Origin: Lingula anatina
Taxonomy: Eukaryota > Brachiopoda > Lingulata > Lingulida > Lingulidae
NCBI RefSeq assembly: GCF_001039355.2
Contig: NW_019775726.1
Span: 124,001 to 188,000, forward strand
Reading direction: 5' to 3'
DNA length: 64,000 nucleotides
Part shown: positions 39,599 through 53,100 of the stretch, piece after piece
Position numbering within the stretch: position 1 is the stretch's first letter
How the letters are laid out: each line of letters starts with the position of its first letter
Program-made: the position numbers and the translations under genes
Notes under the pieces: generated by a model
Told to the model about the DNA's origin: nothing
What the model saw: only the letters and a program-made list of their open reading frames with translations
The model's database searches: none

Positions 39599-42500
39599 CT
39601 ATTCATTGAGAAGTCCAATTCCCAGAGTAAACTGTTTCCATCCTGTACTTTTGCCTGCTTGAGAACTTTGGGGTATGATTTCCTCTTTCAGCACACCGCC
39701 CTTGGATTTCCTCACATGTGGAGACGGCTCTATGAGAGGCTGAACCCTGCCACTGGTGTAACGGAGGCTCTTCCTGTTCTGGAGGGCATCTTTTACATTG
39801 TCATAGATCTGAAGTTTAAAAGTTTGAAATACTAAAACATTTTTTTCTATACACAATGTATAGTATATTACATACAATGTGGATGTTATGGATTCACTGA
39901 ATCTATAGAACCATATCAAATTTTATTTCTAAGCTTTAAGGATTATGACTGCATCACACAAAATAAAACAAAGTACTGAAATCTTGGTTAAGTATTGCTT
40001 CTAAATGATTTCATTATTAATTTTCTCTTCAAAAGTTCATAACCACAACCAAGACAAAACATCATGAGCTCTAGAATGATTGAGCATGTGCTTTATTATC
40101 ACACACCTGCTTCTTTTCCTGGGCTACAATCAAATTAAATTCCTTCTCTTGCATACATTCTTTCCAATCTGGGAAGACCTTTTCCCTCTTCTTCTTCCGT
40201 CTCCTTCCTTTCTTTGATATTTCCAAAGCCTCTTTCTTTACATCTGTGCCATCATCTTCTTCTTCTCCATCTTCTTCACCAAGTGAAGGTTGCCTGTGGA
40301 ATAAAAAAAGATTATTATGGCTTCGCATCTACAACTGACACTTATAATGCATCTTTATTTGAAGACTCAACATAAATAATGTGTCTTTACAGTAAGTCTA
40401 TACAGTACATTAAGATATATCCATCTAAGAATCTTAATCTGAAATTAACTGTGTTCATTTGTTCAGGGAAACAAGCACTACAGGTATTATTGAGCCCGTG
40501 TCCTCATTAAAAAAATTCAAATAAATAAACCTTTTGCAATTACACATTAAAATTGTTGTCTTTTGTGTCATTAGAGGCATCACACATGAACCAAACATTC
40601 CTTCTTTCCTGGAGTTGCTAGCTGACTGGGCACTGCAGGGAAGAGAATTCTAATCAAATTAATCTGACATTAAATTCATATCCAGAGTTTAACTCACCTG
40701 GCAACAGGTAACTGCCCAGAGGACTGTATGGGCTTAAGCTTTATAGGAGATGCAGTGGATGACAGGTTCTGCAGCGCCATCTTTGTCACCTCAGCAGTCT
40801 TGCTCTGCATTATGTCCGTGATGGATTTGCCAGGGAAGAGTCGAGGGATCAAGGAAAGAATTTCCTCATTGCTTGGGTCCAAGTGCAGTGCCATCACTAT
40901 GTCATGGCGAGCACCATTGTGGTTCTGAAAAGGCAAGAAAGAAGTCACTGTTGCTATCTGTGCTGATACTAAAAGGCATTTCATTACCATCTACATGCAC
41001 ATGAAAACTTTGCTATAAAGTTTGGTAAACAGAAACCATGAAGAGCATGCTTTGTTTTGAGGAGAACATTATTATAATAACCTAATAAATAATCATGATG
41101 CACTTTAAATTCTTTTTTTTTCAATCTAACAATGAATAACCTAATCTTATGTTTTAAGCAATTTGGCCTCAAACAATGCTTTTATGCAAACATTAAGTCT
41201 AATTTTCATATTTTTATTTACTTATTATCTAAATTTAAGAATAATTCATAATCCTTAGAAAGATCTTTTTTGCATAGTGTTAAAAATAAAGCACTATAAG
41301 CAGTTCTGGCTCACCTCCAGCATGTACCTGGCCCGTGTTCTGGAGATATAATACTGCCCGATCCTAGGATTGTGCTGAATAGCCAGAGTGAACCGAGCCT
41401 CTGCATCCTGAAATATAAAACAAGTACAGTACTTCATTTACCAATATAACCAAGGGATGCATCTAATATTGTTTGACTTAATATCTTAATTCCCATTTTA
41501 AAATAAGAAAGCATGTTTATAACACACACACACACACACAGTGACATAAGTAATGGCATCAAAATATACTATACTCAGAATAATGGGGGACATTTTAGGA
41601 ATAACATAATACAACATAATACAAACAATGGATCTCAACCTTTACTCATAATGACATCTGTATGTTATTTAATCACAAGAGGGCAGCACTGATAAGCTTC
41701 CCATTACCTTGTACTTCTTATCCGTGTAGTCAGCCACACCGTACTCATTGTGTATGATAGATATCCTGGTCTTGACATTCTGGTTCATGGGGTCGAGCTC
41801 CAGAGCCTGGTGGTAGTCAGCCAGGGCAAAGTTGATCTCACCAAGACGGAAGAAACAATCTGCAGAGAACATAATAATTTCACATCAAAAGTTTCACTTA
41901 ATAAATTTTAACCACTTTTGACCAATCATTACCATTTTTATATTTATCCACTATAGTTCTGATATCACATATATCAATTGACAGGTGGGGTTTATTTATT
42001 TGTTTTTGAATAATGCTCATGCCAAATGGTGGACAAAAAATAAAAATCATATCATATCCAACAAAAACCTTCAATAAAATGGTATTTTTCAACATACAGT
42101 TGTTAATTTAAAAATATGTACTCTATATCAATTTGAAGTTAATTAAGTTAAACCACGTGCCAGATTCAAACTATGAGTTCTCTATATTAGAAAGAAGAAT
42201 AAATGTTCATCAGGTCAAACTCAGCCTCCAGTGCCACAACCCACCTCCTCTGTTGATATATAATCCCTTCTGATCCTTCTCTCCCTTTATTGCCTTGTTC
42301 AACAATATAATGGCCTCCTCATAAAAACACTTCTTGAAACACTCCACAGCAAAGTCATTGTATGTGAGGAGCAGCTGTCTCTGGGCATCTCTGTACACTG
42401 GACTGTCCTCGTTGTGGTCAGTTTTGTCCATGGCCAGCAGATAGTCATCTATTGCTGAGTTGAAGTCACCAAGACGGCGATGAGCGGCACCCCTTTACAA

Positions 42501-45500
42501 AAAAAAAAAAGGTAAATGTTATGACATATGACATCTTTTCACTTAAATGGCAAAATCTAAAATTGATAATTTTTCTTTTTTTTTTTTTTTTTTATTAGAA
42601 TGATAACATTTCATCGCTTAAAGCAAAGAAAGGATATTTAAAACATAGTCACCCATGAAATGTTCTAAAATCCAAGTTTGAATATTAATTGACAGCTGAT
42701 CAAGTAAAGTGAACAGTCAAGTCTAACATTCAATTATGACTAATCTCTTTCTAGTAAATCTTACACCAAAGGGAACTAATGAACCTACCAGTAGTTTTTT
42801 TTTCTTGAAAAAAGATTAAATCATCTGATGATAGGAATTCAATCAACAGTAAAAAGAAAGGCAATCCTCTGTTTAAAAAAATTATACCCCATGCATTTTG
42901 CAACATTAGCACTGGCCGCACACAAAATTACAGTAAACCTGAAGCCAGGCCAGCATAAGTTTGTAAATGTGTTGAACTTCAGTTACTGACCACCTTTTCT
43001 TCTTTGGACCAGAAGACTCTTAGAACCCAGTGGTTTGAAGGGCCAGTTGGTTAAAATTTTTTTTCTTTTTTTTACAGACTGCATAGATCCGGATAAGCAA
43101 ACCCTACCTTAAAACATGGTACTCTGCAATGGATGGGTTTGTCTCTATTGCCAGAGATATTTTCTGGAGAGCATCCCTGAGTTTCCCGTTGATGGTAAGC
43201 TGTACAGCATGGTGCTTACAGTCCTCAGCCTTGTCTTCAAGCTTTTTCTTCAACTTGAGAGCCTCAGGGTGGTCTGGGGACAGTGCCAGGGCATCCTTGA
43301 TGTCATAGTAGCATAAAGTGTACTGGAAAAAAATATAATGTTCAATATCTCTAGTAATAATTAACGCAATGCCATGATTCATATCTAGATACCGCACTAC
43401 TAGAAAGTACCATATCCAAATATTATAATGTTTTTTTTCTTTCTTCTTATTTCCCTGGCTATTTGTTTGACTTACATTTCTGAACATGTCATGCAGCCTG
43501 GCTCTCATGACATAGTAATCAGGGTTGTCATTCTCCATCTCCAGCCTCTTGTTGACCAGGGCCAAGCATTCCCCATGCCTGTTCAGGGCTGCCAGACAAG
43601 CTATGCTAAAACGGTGCAAACAACTATATTACACATGACGCAAATCAAGTGTGTCACCTCTACCTGTGGATTGTCTTTAAAAGTTAAAAAAGTTGCCAAA
43701 TAATCTAGCCCTTTGCTGCTACCTCGACCAATTTCAAAACAGATCTTTTCATGCACGAAGTTTGTTATTCAGATAAACAGACATGCTGAAACAGCCAGTT
43801 CTTCAAGACTGATAAAATTTTCTACAACTTGTAGAAAATTGTGTTCAGTAAGTCCAAGGGACTAGTAACAATATCAAAAGCCACCATTTTAAATCTTCAG
43901 TCAGTTCAGCAAAGGGTCCTTAGGTCAAGCAAATTTTTCATAAATGTTGATCCAAATATCCAGTCATTTTTTAAAATAAATTTTGATGAAATTGACATTG
44001 GGATTTGACCTATTTGCTAAAACTAACTTACCTCCTTGTATGATAGCCTTCAATGTTTGGCTGCATTTCTGCTGCCCTTGAGAATGCCTCTAAAGCTTCC
44101 GGATATAACCTCTGATCAAATAAACACTGTCCTTGCATGTAATAGATAAAAGCCAATCTGGTGTAATATTGAGCACAGTCAGGATCCAGTACACAGGCTT
44201 TTTTATAATTGAGTATTGATGATTGAAAGTCTGTGGATTGTAAGAAAGTCTCTGCCCGCAGGACGTAGTAGTCCACAACCCAAGGCTTGAGTATTATGCA
44301 TTTGTTGAGGCACAGGATCGCTCTGTCATAATCATCTTGGCTTAGTGAGTCCAGTGCATTTTGGAAACTATAATAAGAAAGTAGCACATTAAGTCATCAT
44401 TGGCACATTTTAATTTATGAATGGGAAAAGCACTGGGACTGTGATGCCTTAAAAATAAATTGTTTACAACTAGAATACAACAAATAATTAACTATTAATC
44501 CACCATAATTTAACACATTTCTGACCTATCTTGAAAATGTTATCAATATCCATCCATAACTTTTTGAAAACAGATAAACAGATAGACAGGGGGTGTAAAC
44601 ATAACCTCCTTGGTGGTGGTAAAATATAAGTCAAAGAAGCCATATAAAACTTAAATATGTACACAGACAACCTATTGACAAATTGTACAAGTTTTTGTAC
44701 TTGTTCTTGCAATTTAGCAACACAAAGGTTACATGTGTTCACTTTGAATTACTTCACACTGATATGTCTGTTGCCACTTTAAAATATTCACCTTTTGACC
44801 AGAAACCTTAACACCTTGGGCTATTTTATTTCTTTCTGTCCCTTATAGTCACTTGAAATGCCTTTGATGAATAATAATAATTATGAGAATTGTTTCAACT
44901 AGTTGCCCTTACTGTTCAGCTGCCTTGGTGTCAATGACCTCTCTCATGGTGAGAGTGGGTTTGTTGGGCTCCCAGGCCTGGGGTTCAAAGGCCTTCCCTT
45001 TGCTCTTCTTTCTCTCTTTTGCTGCCGCCAATGTCTCCTCACTAACTGCAGTGGCAAATACCCCACCTTCAGCCTGAAATTTGTGATAAGTCAATGCTAC
45101 TAGCATCATTTTTTATAATTATGACAATTCAAACACGTTAAAATATTTAGCAATCACATCTTTCCTATATTAATCTTAGAAATTGTAAAAATAATAATGA
45201 AAAAAATACACACATGGGCATATTCTTCAAAGTCCTGACCATTTATTTCACTTTCCCCCTACATATGCACATACATTCCTTAACACACTGAACAATAAAA
45301 CAATGCATTTTGATAGCTATGATGCTGGCTGTCCTTCATGTTCTCACTACATGAGAAACCAACAGATTTCATGTCATCAGTGGCAGTCTACTCACCTGCT
45401 CACTTCCTCCCTCAGCACCAGAAAATTGCACCATGCCCTGTTTCTCCTCTCCCTCATCAGTAACATCAGTCAGCTGATCCTCCTCATCCTCATCTTCATC

Positions 45501-45770
45501 CTCCTCACCACTTGTCTCCTCAGTCTCATCAATCAAAGTGCTAGATTTAGTGACACCTTCTTTATCAAACAGTACATCTAAATCTGGATAAAACTGATGG
45601 ACATTGATGATTTCACTAGATTGTTTAAGGAGTTGTTTTGCTTTAGCAACTTCCTCAGGATCAGCTGGTATGTCTGCCTCAACTGGGTGGTCTTCCTCAT
45701 CCTGGAGTCCATTTTCCTTTGTTGAGTCATTATCTCCGTTTGAGGGATTTGGATCCTCAGTGGATGACAT
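39599..45770 (-). CDS. TTC16: Tetratricopeptide repeat protein 16
   Basis: A TPR scaffold protein. Eleven exons in transcript order: 45770-45396, 45073-44913, 44367-44032, 43605-43476, 43322-43108, 42492-42245, 41859-41708, 41407-41315, 40924-40698, 40293-40107, 39808-39599. They splice in frame to 2334 nt, 777 aa. The first about 125 residues are acidic and disordered (runs of D/E and S/T); from about residue 180 to 620 there are repeated TPR helices with the W/Y, G/A, Y/F, A, P pattern, for example DYDRAILCLNKCIILKP and LFDQRLYPEALEAFSRAAEM. NRGDCFFRLGEINFALADY is very typical of this family. A basic KKGRRRKKKREK stretch and a disordered tail close the protein. Human TTC16 is of similar size; cilia/testis expression is reported for the family, but the molecular role is poorly defined. 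The frame extends upstream to a GTG at 45797, but the first ATG is at 45770. Head-to-head with the plus-strand gene at 46.9 kb. Confidence 0.87.
44545..44625. repeat. Partial copy of the ACCTCCGCCAAGG repeat in TTC16 intron 2
   Basis: Contains CCATAACTTTTTGAAAAC, ACAGATAGACAGGGGGTG and AAACATAACCTCCTTGG in the same order as 13568-13632. Only the 3' half is recognisable. Confidence 0.55.
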
Positions 45771-46943
45771 GCTGGATAGCAGAGTCTGAGTGAGCACTGC
45801 CCCTGGTTATTCTTAACGTTCTATTTCGCTGATATTTGGCAACGCTGAAAGGAAAATATCATAGGTCTTAGCCATAATCAGGCTCATATGTGTAGATTTT
45901 AAATAAATCAATATCTTTTTAAAAAAATCAAACATAAATGAGCAGCTGTTTCCATTTTCCAATTTCTACAGGACAATCTGTTTAACTAACAGTAAAATTG
46001 ACATGATGTTCTTCTTTAATGCTGAAGGTATTGCACATTACTTGCTTGATGCACTGGTAGACTAGACAGTAGATATCAATAACAAAGCTCCCTGAAAAAA
46101 TATCTCAAATAAAAAAAGGCCCTATGAATACTGTATTTCATCGAATTTTACCAATTTAATATCTGATCAGTGCAGAGTATAAGGATTCTGCATCACTCAT
46201 ACACTTTAAGTTATGACATCAAAACAGAGATAACAGATTAGACAATGACCTACTCAGACCAGGGAATTATATCGGATATAATTCCCTGCTCAGACTCAGA
46301 CTCGGGTTCAGACTTCAGTGACAGTGGTCGAATTTTGAAAAAAATATCAACCGTTTAAAGATGCCTAGTAAATACGGGCGTTGCACTTGGCTTACCTTTA
46401 CATGGTTTCAGCAATTTAAATCTGATAGACCTAGGGATTAACTTCCACGGCATACATCAGAGCCAAAGAATACCGTCACACGAATTAATTAAGGAAATCG
46501 TGTACCTGACATGCGATCGAACAGGTTGTTTTGGATTACATTGCCATGGAAGCTTCCCCTGTTACGCATGTGCAACATTGACTAATGTGCTGTTGTGATC
46601 TTCGATTCCATTGGCTCAAATGTTTCTCGAAGACTCGTACTTTTACAATAATATAAATATTCTGTAGTTAGCATACGGCATGAATATTTATCCCTCTTTT
46701 TAGTTAGCCAAAATAAAGGTATCTAGCACGATTGCACTCGCAAAATCTTTCGACGGTATCACCTAATTCGGTTAAAGTTTCATGTAATAATAAACCAATC
46801 AGACAACATTTCTCATACCAAACCCCGTTTCCTATGTAAACTGTCATGGCGGACGTGTAGTGGATTTTGGCTCGTACTTTGAAATTATATTTATATTCTA
46901 ACCCATAAAATCATTATGTAAGTGCCTTGAATTAACAAAAACC
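45771..46943. promoter_or_regulatory. Shared head-to-head promoter region of TTC16 and the 1113-aa gene, with X-box-like sites
   Basis: The two start codons are 1.17 kb apart and diverge, so one intergenic stretch must serve both genes. It contains ATTGCCATGGAAGC at 46540-46553, 12 of 14 matches to the symmetric RFX X-box GTTGCCATGGAAAC, and 8 bases later GTTACGCATGTGCAAC at 46561-46576, which has X-box-like half sites around a 4-base spacer. RFX factors control many ciliary genes. Binding is not shown by sequence alone. No TATA box was identified. Confidence 0.5.
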
Positions 46944-47195
46944 ATGGAAGACAACAATGAAGAAGTTCCAGATGACCAGGCTCTTGCTTCTAAGGTAGAG
47001 TTGCTCACATAATACTGTAGTTATTCATTTCCAAGGCCCATGGTGACAGGTTACAGACAGATCAACTTGTCTAAATTGTTTGCATAAGTAATTATTCAGC
47101 ATTCAATAAGGTTTAACTTCAAGCAACGCATTGCATTACTGTGGCTGAGTCATGGCCATCCAGTTTTCTTATGCGAGCAGTCGAATCTTTAATGG
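46639..47195 (+). repeat. Duplicate of the first-exon region (copy 1), probable uncollapsed haplotype
   Basis: This segment, with exon 1 (46944-46994) of the 1113-aa gene and its 5' leader, is almost identical to 47848-48382 on the other side of the N gap. Visible differences are scattered substitutions and one indel of about 22 bases near 47135. The match ends abruptly at 47195, where this copy continues into a dispersed repeat and the other does not. Either copy of exon 1 would splice in frame to exon 2 at 48567. Confidence 0.9.
46846..46860 (+). other. Upstream ORF (MADV-stop) in the leader of the 1113-aa gene
   Basis: ATGGCGGACGTGTAG in a fair initiation context lies 98 bases before the start codon and is conserved in the duplicate at 48055-48069. 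If the leader is transcribed through here, it could lower translation of the main frame. Confidence 0.4.
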
Positions 47196-50100
47196 TCTTT
47201 GTAAACAAGGCAGCAAAGCTGTCAAATGTACAGACAAAAAACAGAAAATAAAGATGCAAAAAAGGTCATTTTGTCAATTTTGATGCAATAATAAATAATG
47301 CTTATAATAGCACTGTCAGTCAACACTGAATTTTAATCTTGCACAACAGGTAACATGGTCAATAACAGGAGCGGACCCAGAGATATTTTCTGACAGTATT
47401 ACAAAGTATCTATGTTGATCCATCCTCCATTTTGATGGTCTTCCAACAGAAAAAANNNNNNNNNNNNNNNNNNNNNNNNNNNNNNNNNNNNNNNNNNNNN
47501 NNNNNNNNNNNNNNNNNNNNNNNNNNNNNNNNNNNNNNNNNNNNNNNNNNNNNNNNNNNNNNNNNNNNNNNNNNNNNNNNNNNNNNNNNNNNNNNNNNNN
47601 NNNNNNNNNNNNNNNNNNNNNNNNNNNNNNNNNNNNNNNNNNNNNNNNNNNNNNNNNNNNNNNNNNNNNNNNNNNNNNNNNNNNNNNNNNNNNNNNNNNN
47701 NNNNNNNNNNNNNNNNNNNNNNNNNNNNNNNNNNNNNNNNNNNNNNNNNNNNNNNNNNNNNNNNNNNNNNNNNNNNNNNNNNNNNNNNNNNNNNNNNNNN
47801 NNNNNNNNNNNNNNNNNNNNNNNNNNNNNNNNNNNNNNNNNNNNNNNACTTTTACAATAATATAAATATTCTGTAGTTAGCATACGGCATGAATATTTAT
47901 CCCTCTTTTTAGTTAGCCAAAATAAAGGTATCTAGCACGATTGCACTCGCAAAATCTTTCGACGGTATCACCTAATTAGGTTTAAGTTTCATGTAATAAT
48001 AAACCAATCAGACAACATTTCTCATACCAAACCCCGTTTCCTATGTAAACTGTCATGGCGGACGTGTAGTGGATTTTGGCTCGTACTTTGAAATTATATT
48101 TATATTCTAACCCATAAAATCATTATGTAAGTGCCTTGAATTAACAAAAACCATGGAAGACAACAATGAAGAAGTTCCAGATGACCAGGCTCTTGCTTCT
48201 AAGGTAGAGTTGCTCACATAATACTGTAGTTATTCATTTCCAAGTCCCATGGTGACAGGTTACAGGCAGATCAACTTGTCTAAATTGTTTGCATAAGTAA
48301 TTATTCAGCATTCAATAAGGTTTAACTTCAAGCAACGAATTGCAGCCAGTTTTCTTATGCGAGCAGTCGAATCTTTAATGGTTATGTAAAAAATGAACCA
48401 AGTGAATGCCCCGGTTGGTCTTGAATCTTCATTAAATTAATTAGAGTTTAATGATGATAATATTGAGAGAGAGAGAGAGAGGAGGGAGGGAGAGAGAGAG
48501 AGAGAGATGTTTATAATAGTACATTAACACCTTGAATAAGGTAATAATGGACCATTGTATCTCCAGAGTTGGCTCAAACCCGCTAGTGCTTCCCTACATC
48601 AACTAGACCAGGTCAAGGCAGCTGTGTACAACTTTGGACTTGGAGACCACAGAGACATTAAAGCAACTTCCAGCTCTCTTAAGAAACGCTCCAACAGCCA
48701 TTCTGACCTGGAAATAGCAAAAACAGATGACACATTATCTGGGTTGCTCTCTCAGAAGACTGCATGGTGAGACATACTAGTACAGGTTGTGGAAATAATG
48801 CAAACAAAAATGTTTGTTCTTTTACACATGAAATAAATTAACATTTCAATAGGTGAAACATATTTACAGGTCTGCCTTTGGTAGTTATAAAATTAATGAA
48901 ACTTGCTTACCCCCCACCCCCTTCTAAAAAATAAATAAAGGAGTAACATGATTAGAATTTTTATTTTAAATTTGTGAAAACATGTTCTGAAAATTTCCAA
49001 CATGATAACTGAAATGCATGTCTTTTCAGGGGCAGCAATTCTTCCATTCCAGAGCTTATGAAGCAGTTCAGTCAAAGGCAAAGACCAGACAGTGGGAAAA
49101 GACACAGACCTTCCAGTGGCAAGAAAAACAAACTTCACGGCAACACCAGAGACCCTTCTATTCCACCAGCTCACCCTGGGGAGCCCAGTAGGGTAGCCAT
49201 TGGAGGTAGTACCTTAGCAGTTCCTCAATTTATTCATTCATTAATTCATAACTTCAGAAAACTTTTATTTGTTGCTCTTGTTTTATTCTTTTCTTTCTTT
49301 CTTTTTTATAGACATTGCTTTTATCTATCTGTTGACTGAGCTTAGTTTAAATTAAAAGATACTTGATGAAAATTACTCGAAAACGTATTACAATTATGGT
49401 GTTCAGTTGTCGGATAACTACATTGTTAAAGAACAAGTAAGGTGAGATATTAACAGGGTTTGCTAAATGTTAAAGATAAGAGGTTTATGTCTTTGTTTAT
49501 AGTAAAGGGTGCCAAGTTTGACCCAGAGGAGAGGCTTCCAAAGGGATACTCCCCATGTGTGGATGATGATTTTTCCAGAAAACATGTGGAACGGTCCCTT
49601 CAAGAATTCATGAATAGCCAAGTGGACATTACAAGTAGGTTTGAAATGACAAAAAATAAAGCATAAAATGATGTAGAATACATACATACACACAGTAGAG
49701 AAGTTTATGTCAGTTCTAGTGGAGCACCCACGTAAACAACTTATATTTAGGGACCATTTCCAGACCCTATTGTACTAACTGTGGATCAATCTATCTCCGA
49801 GGGGATTCTAGCTAAATTTCAATCAACTTAAGCGGCTTATATGTCTGTCACATCTACTTAAGTTGCTAGGGGGTAATTAATTATCATTTAACAGCTTCAG
49901 TAGGGGTGGCAGACATCTAAGCCACTTCAGCTGAAAGCAATTTAGCGAGATACCCCTCGGAGGTGGATCAATCCTGCTAGATCAATTTAGGTATGGGAAT
50001 CCAGTCTTATATATTTGGAAAACACATGTAGCACTGTATTAGAGTACTCAAGGTTGATTCCACCGATAAAAGCTCAGCTTTGTTGTCTATATTGTGAACA

Positions 50101-53100
50101 AATATTAGTTTCTTTTGTTTTCAGGTTTAATTCTGTTGAAAATAATTTCATTAGCTAGTGCGTTCATAATATCCTAGCAACTGAGCAAGTTTTTTTTCCA
50201 TCACGTCTGTATAAATATGTCAGCTCCTTATCACAAGTTTTTTCAATCACGGCAGGAAAGTTTAGACACAAGATGTGTGTAAGCCCTGTGTTTAGCTTTA
50301 GTTTTCATCAAAGTCAATTAAGAACACACTGTACTGTAAGAACTGAAATAATGCATAAATATAGGGCACAGCAGTATTCCTATTGATTTCTTCTTTTGGC
50401 TCACCATCAAAGAAAACCTTAGTGACATATATTGATTTTGAGAACCATTTTCTCAAAGATGTAATGGATTGTTTGATTGATTCAAATGCTATCCAGTTAT
50501 AACAGTCATTTTGATCTTTTTGTGAATGAGAAAATTATTACAATCTCTCATGTATGTTATAACAGTTAACCACAAAAGAAAAGCATGCAATTTTTATTTA
50601 TTTACAAGTATTAAAGAAATGCAGAAATTAACTGCACTCTAACAGATAGATCCAGAATATGAAGGGGGAGGGGGGGGTGCATTGCCTCCTCACCCATCCC
50701 ACCTTCCCCACTAGCATTTCTGGAGGAATAGTGCAAGTTAGGATATTTGGACATATTTTCTGTAAGTGTGAGATTATTTATTCCACTCACTTTGGTAAGT
50801 GGTAGCTTGAATCTGTCCCTTTGTCCCCTGTGGATATGACAATAGAATATTGGCTATGATATGGCTTATTTCCAGATGCACACATTTATCTATTGTATCA
50901 TACACATTTTGCTGTAATTTTTATTGCCATCCTTGATTACTGTAAATGTACACCTCTTGGTTAAAAAGACCTGAATGATGATTTACGTTGGACCAAGCTG
51001 AGAGTAATTTCACATAATAGGATTGATTTCTGTTATACACTGCACAGCCACTGCACTCTTATTGATGGGACTTATGTTGTGTATTATGTTATGAAGTGAA
51101 GTGTGATTCATAGACTAAATTATATTGTGTGACTGTGTACACCCTATTGTTGTGCAGTCAAGTATTACATCCAGAACAGGGGGTATACTGCTCAAACATG
51201 GCAAAATGTTGAGATTATCTTGTTACTTTTTGTGTGGTGAGAATTTGCAGTAGTAACCCGATGCATGTGCTATACTCACTTCTTTTAAGCCTTTATTTGC
51301 ACATAGGAGCTTAAACTGGCTTGTGTTTGTTTAGACAGGCCTACAGTATATATAGAAATTGATAAACTTTAAACAAAGCTTGAGTGAATAACTTGCCTTT
51401 GGTTCCAATTGATTTTTTATATTGAATTTCAATCACGGGCGTGACTTGAGTCACAAATGCAGGTAACTTCACATGACTGTATTGATTGTCTCATCTTAAA
51501 TTGACTGAAATGATACAGGTATTGAAACACTTCTCCCTGGTCCCATTTTTAAAGATTTTGTCTGGGAAATGACATGTAAAGTTCAGGGAGGTGTATCATA
51601 TGGTATAATATGGGAGAGTTGCCAGTGCTGTGGTTGCTAGGTTTGTGAAGTGCTGGAATAAGGAGTAATTGTGTAATATTGATAGTTACCTGATACCCCA
51701 AGTACAAACTGTAAATACACTATATATGTAAAGTATGGGGATGTAAGTTTAAGATCTGTGTATGGAATACAGGCATACAGACTGGTAGCATATCACATGT
51801 GAAGGCTGCTCAAATACACTGTGACAATTTCAAATATTGGAAATTAAGCAAAAAGAGTTAACCATTAGGAGAGGGCTATTAGAGGAATCTGCTGAACCTG
51901 CTTCACTTCATGTAGAATTCAGAAGAGAAGATAAAATGTGAACCATTATCAAAGTGAAATGTTCTTCATCACAAATGAATGCTTCCAGCTTGATAATATT
52001 AATGCGAAAAAGATGGATTTATCTAATTTTCCAAATATTTGACATAGTTATTAGCTACAGTTAACACGAACTACAGTGTGAATTATGTCAACCATATGAT
52101 TTCCTGTGGAGCTAGCCTAGCTATTTAGCACAGCTGAGGGTGACATAATGGCATCCATGCTGCAGATTCAAGTTTACAGTCTACAGGACTTAAAATCTGC
52201 ACCACTGTGGAAGACAGGTTTGTGTATATGACGTGATGTTATGAAAAGTTTTATCAGAGATAATTTTACATGCATTGATTGATACATCTTGGTTATATAC
52301 TTGCACCTAAACATTTGTATACTGTTTTTTTTTTTTTTAGGTGAAATGTCTTGGTTTGGTAATATTTGAAGATGATAAAATTTTAGACTAGTTCCAGTTT
52401 AAAAGAGGAGATAGAAAATGTTATTCCTGATCTTTATGATAAATTCTGATAAGAACAGTTTGTTAGTTAGGTTGAAAGCACCAAATGAGTTGATTTCCAT
52501 AACTATGAAATACATTTTTATGAAAAAAAAAGAAAAAAAAAACTTAAAGATTAAGATTAAAAACATGATGTTTTTGTAACTAACAGATGATTGCAGAAAA
52601 AACTGCAGTGACGTCACATGTCAGTATGAAGGTGCAAATGTTTGGTATCAACTCTTTACTTTAGAAAGTTAATTCTGCATTAAGGAATACTAAACCACTT
52701 ACAATTTCCGTTAAGGATGTCAGCTTCAACATTTATCAGTTTTACCCAGCGTGAGAAAAAATCAATTGTGATACCTGATTATTTCAGTCATTATGATTTC
52801 GGTTCTGAGTGAACTGTGACAGGCAGGGGTATATGCCACAGGCTCTGTTTTTCATAATATAGGAAATTTAGTCAGAAGTTTGACTTTTCTTGAAAAAGGA
52901 AATCGATTTTATTTTATTTTGACGATCATAATGAATCAGTAGTTGTCCTCTTTTTCCAACAGCTTGAATGAAGGTAAGAAAGAGGACAAATTGATTCTTT
53001 ATTCATTACTGGACTGGCAATTGTTGAAAGTAAAATACACTGCAAGCAACATCAAAATCTCAACGAAGTGGATGTGGAAAGGAACAGAGATGACCCTTTG

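Noticed and set aside
45771-45797. Nine-codon upstream extension of TTC16
   Set aside because: It begins with GTG; the first ATG in frame is at 45770.
47410-47883. Open frames on both strands across the second N run
   Set aside because: Almost entirely N; no real sequence.
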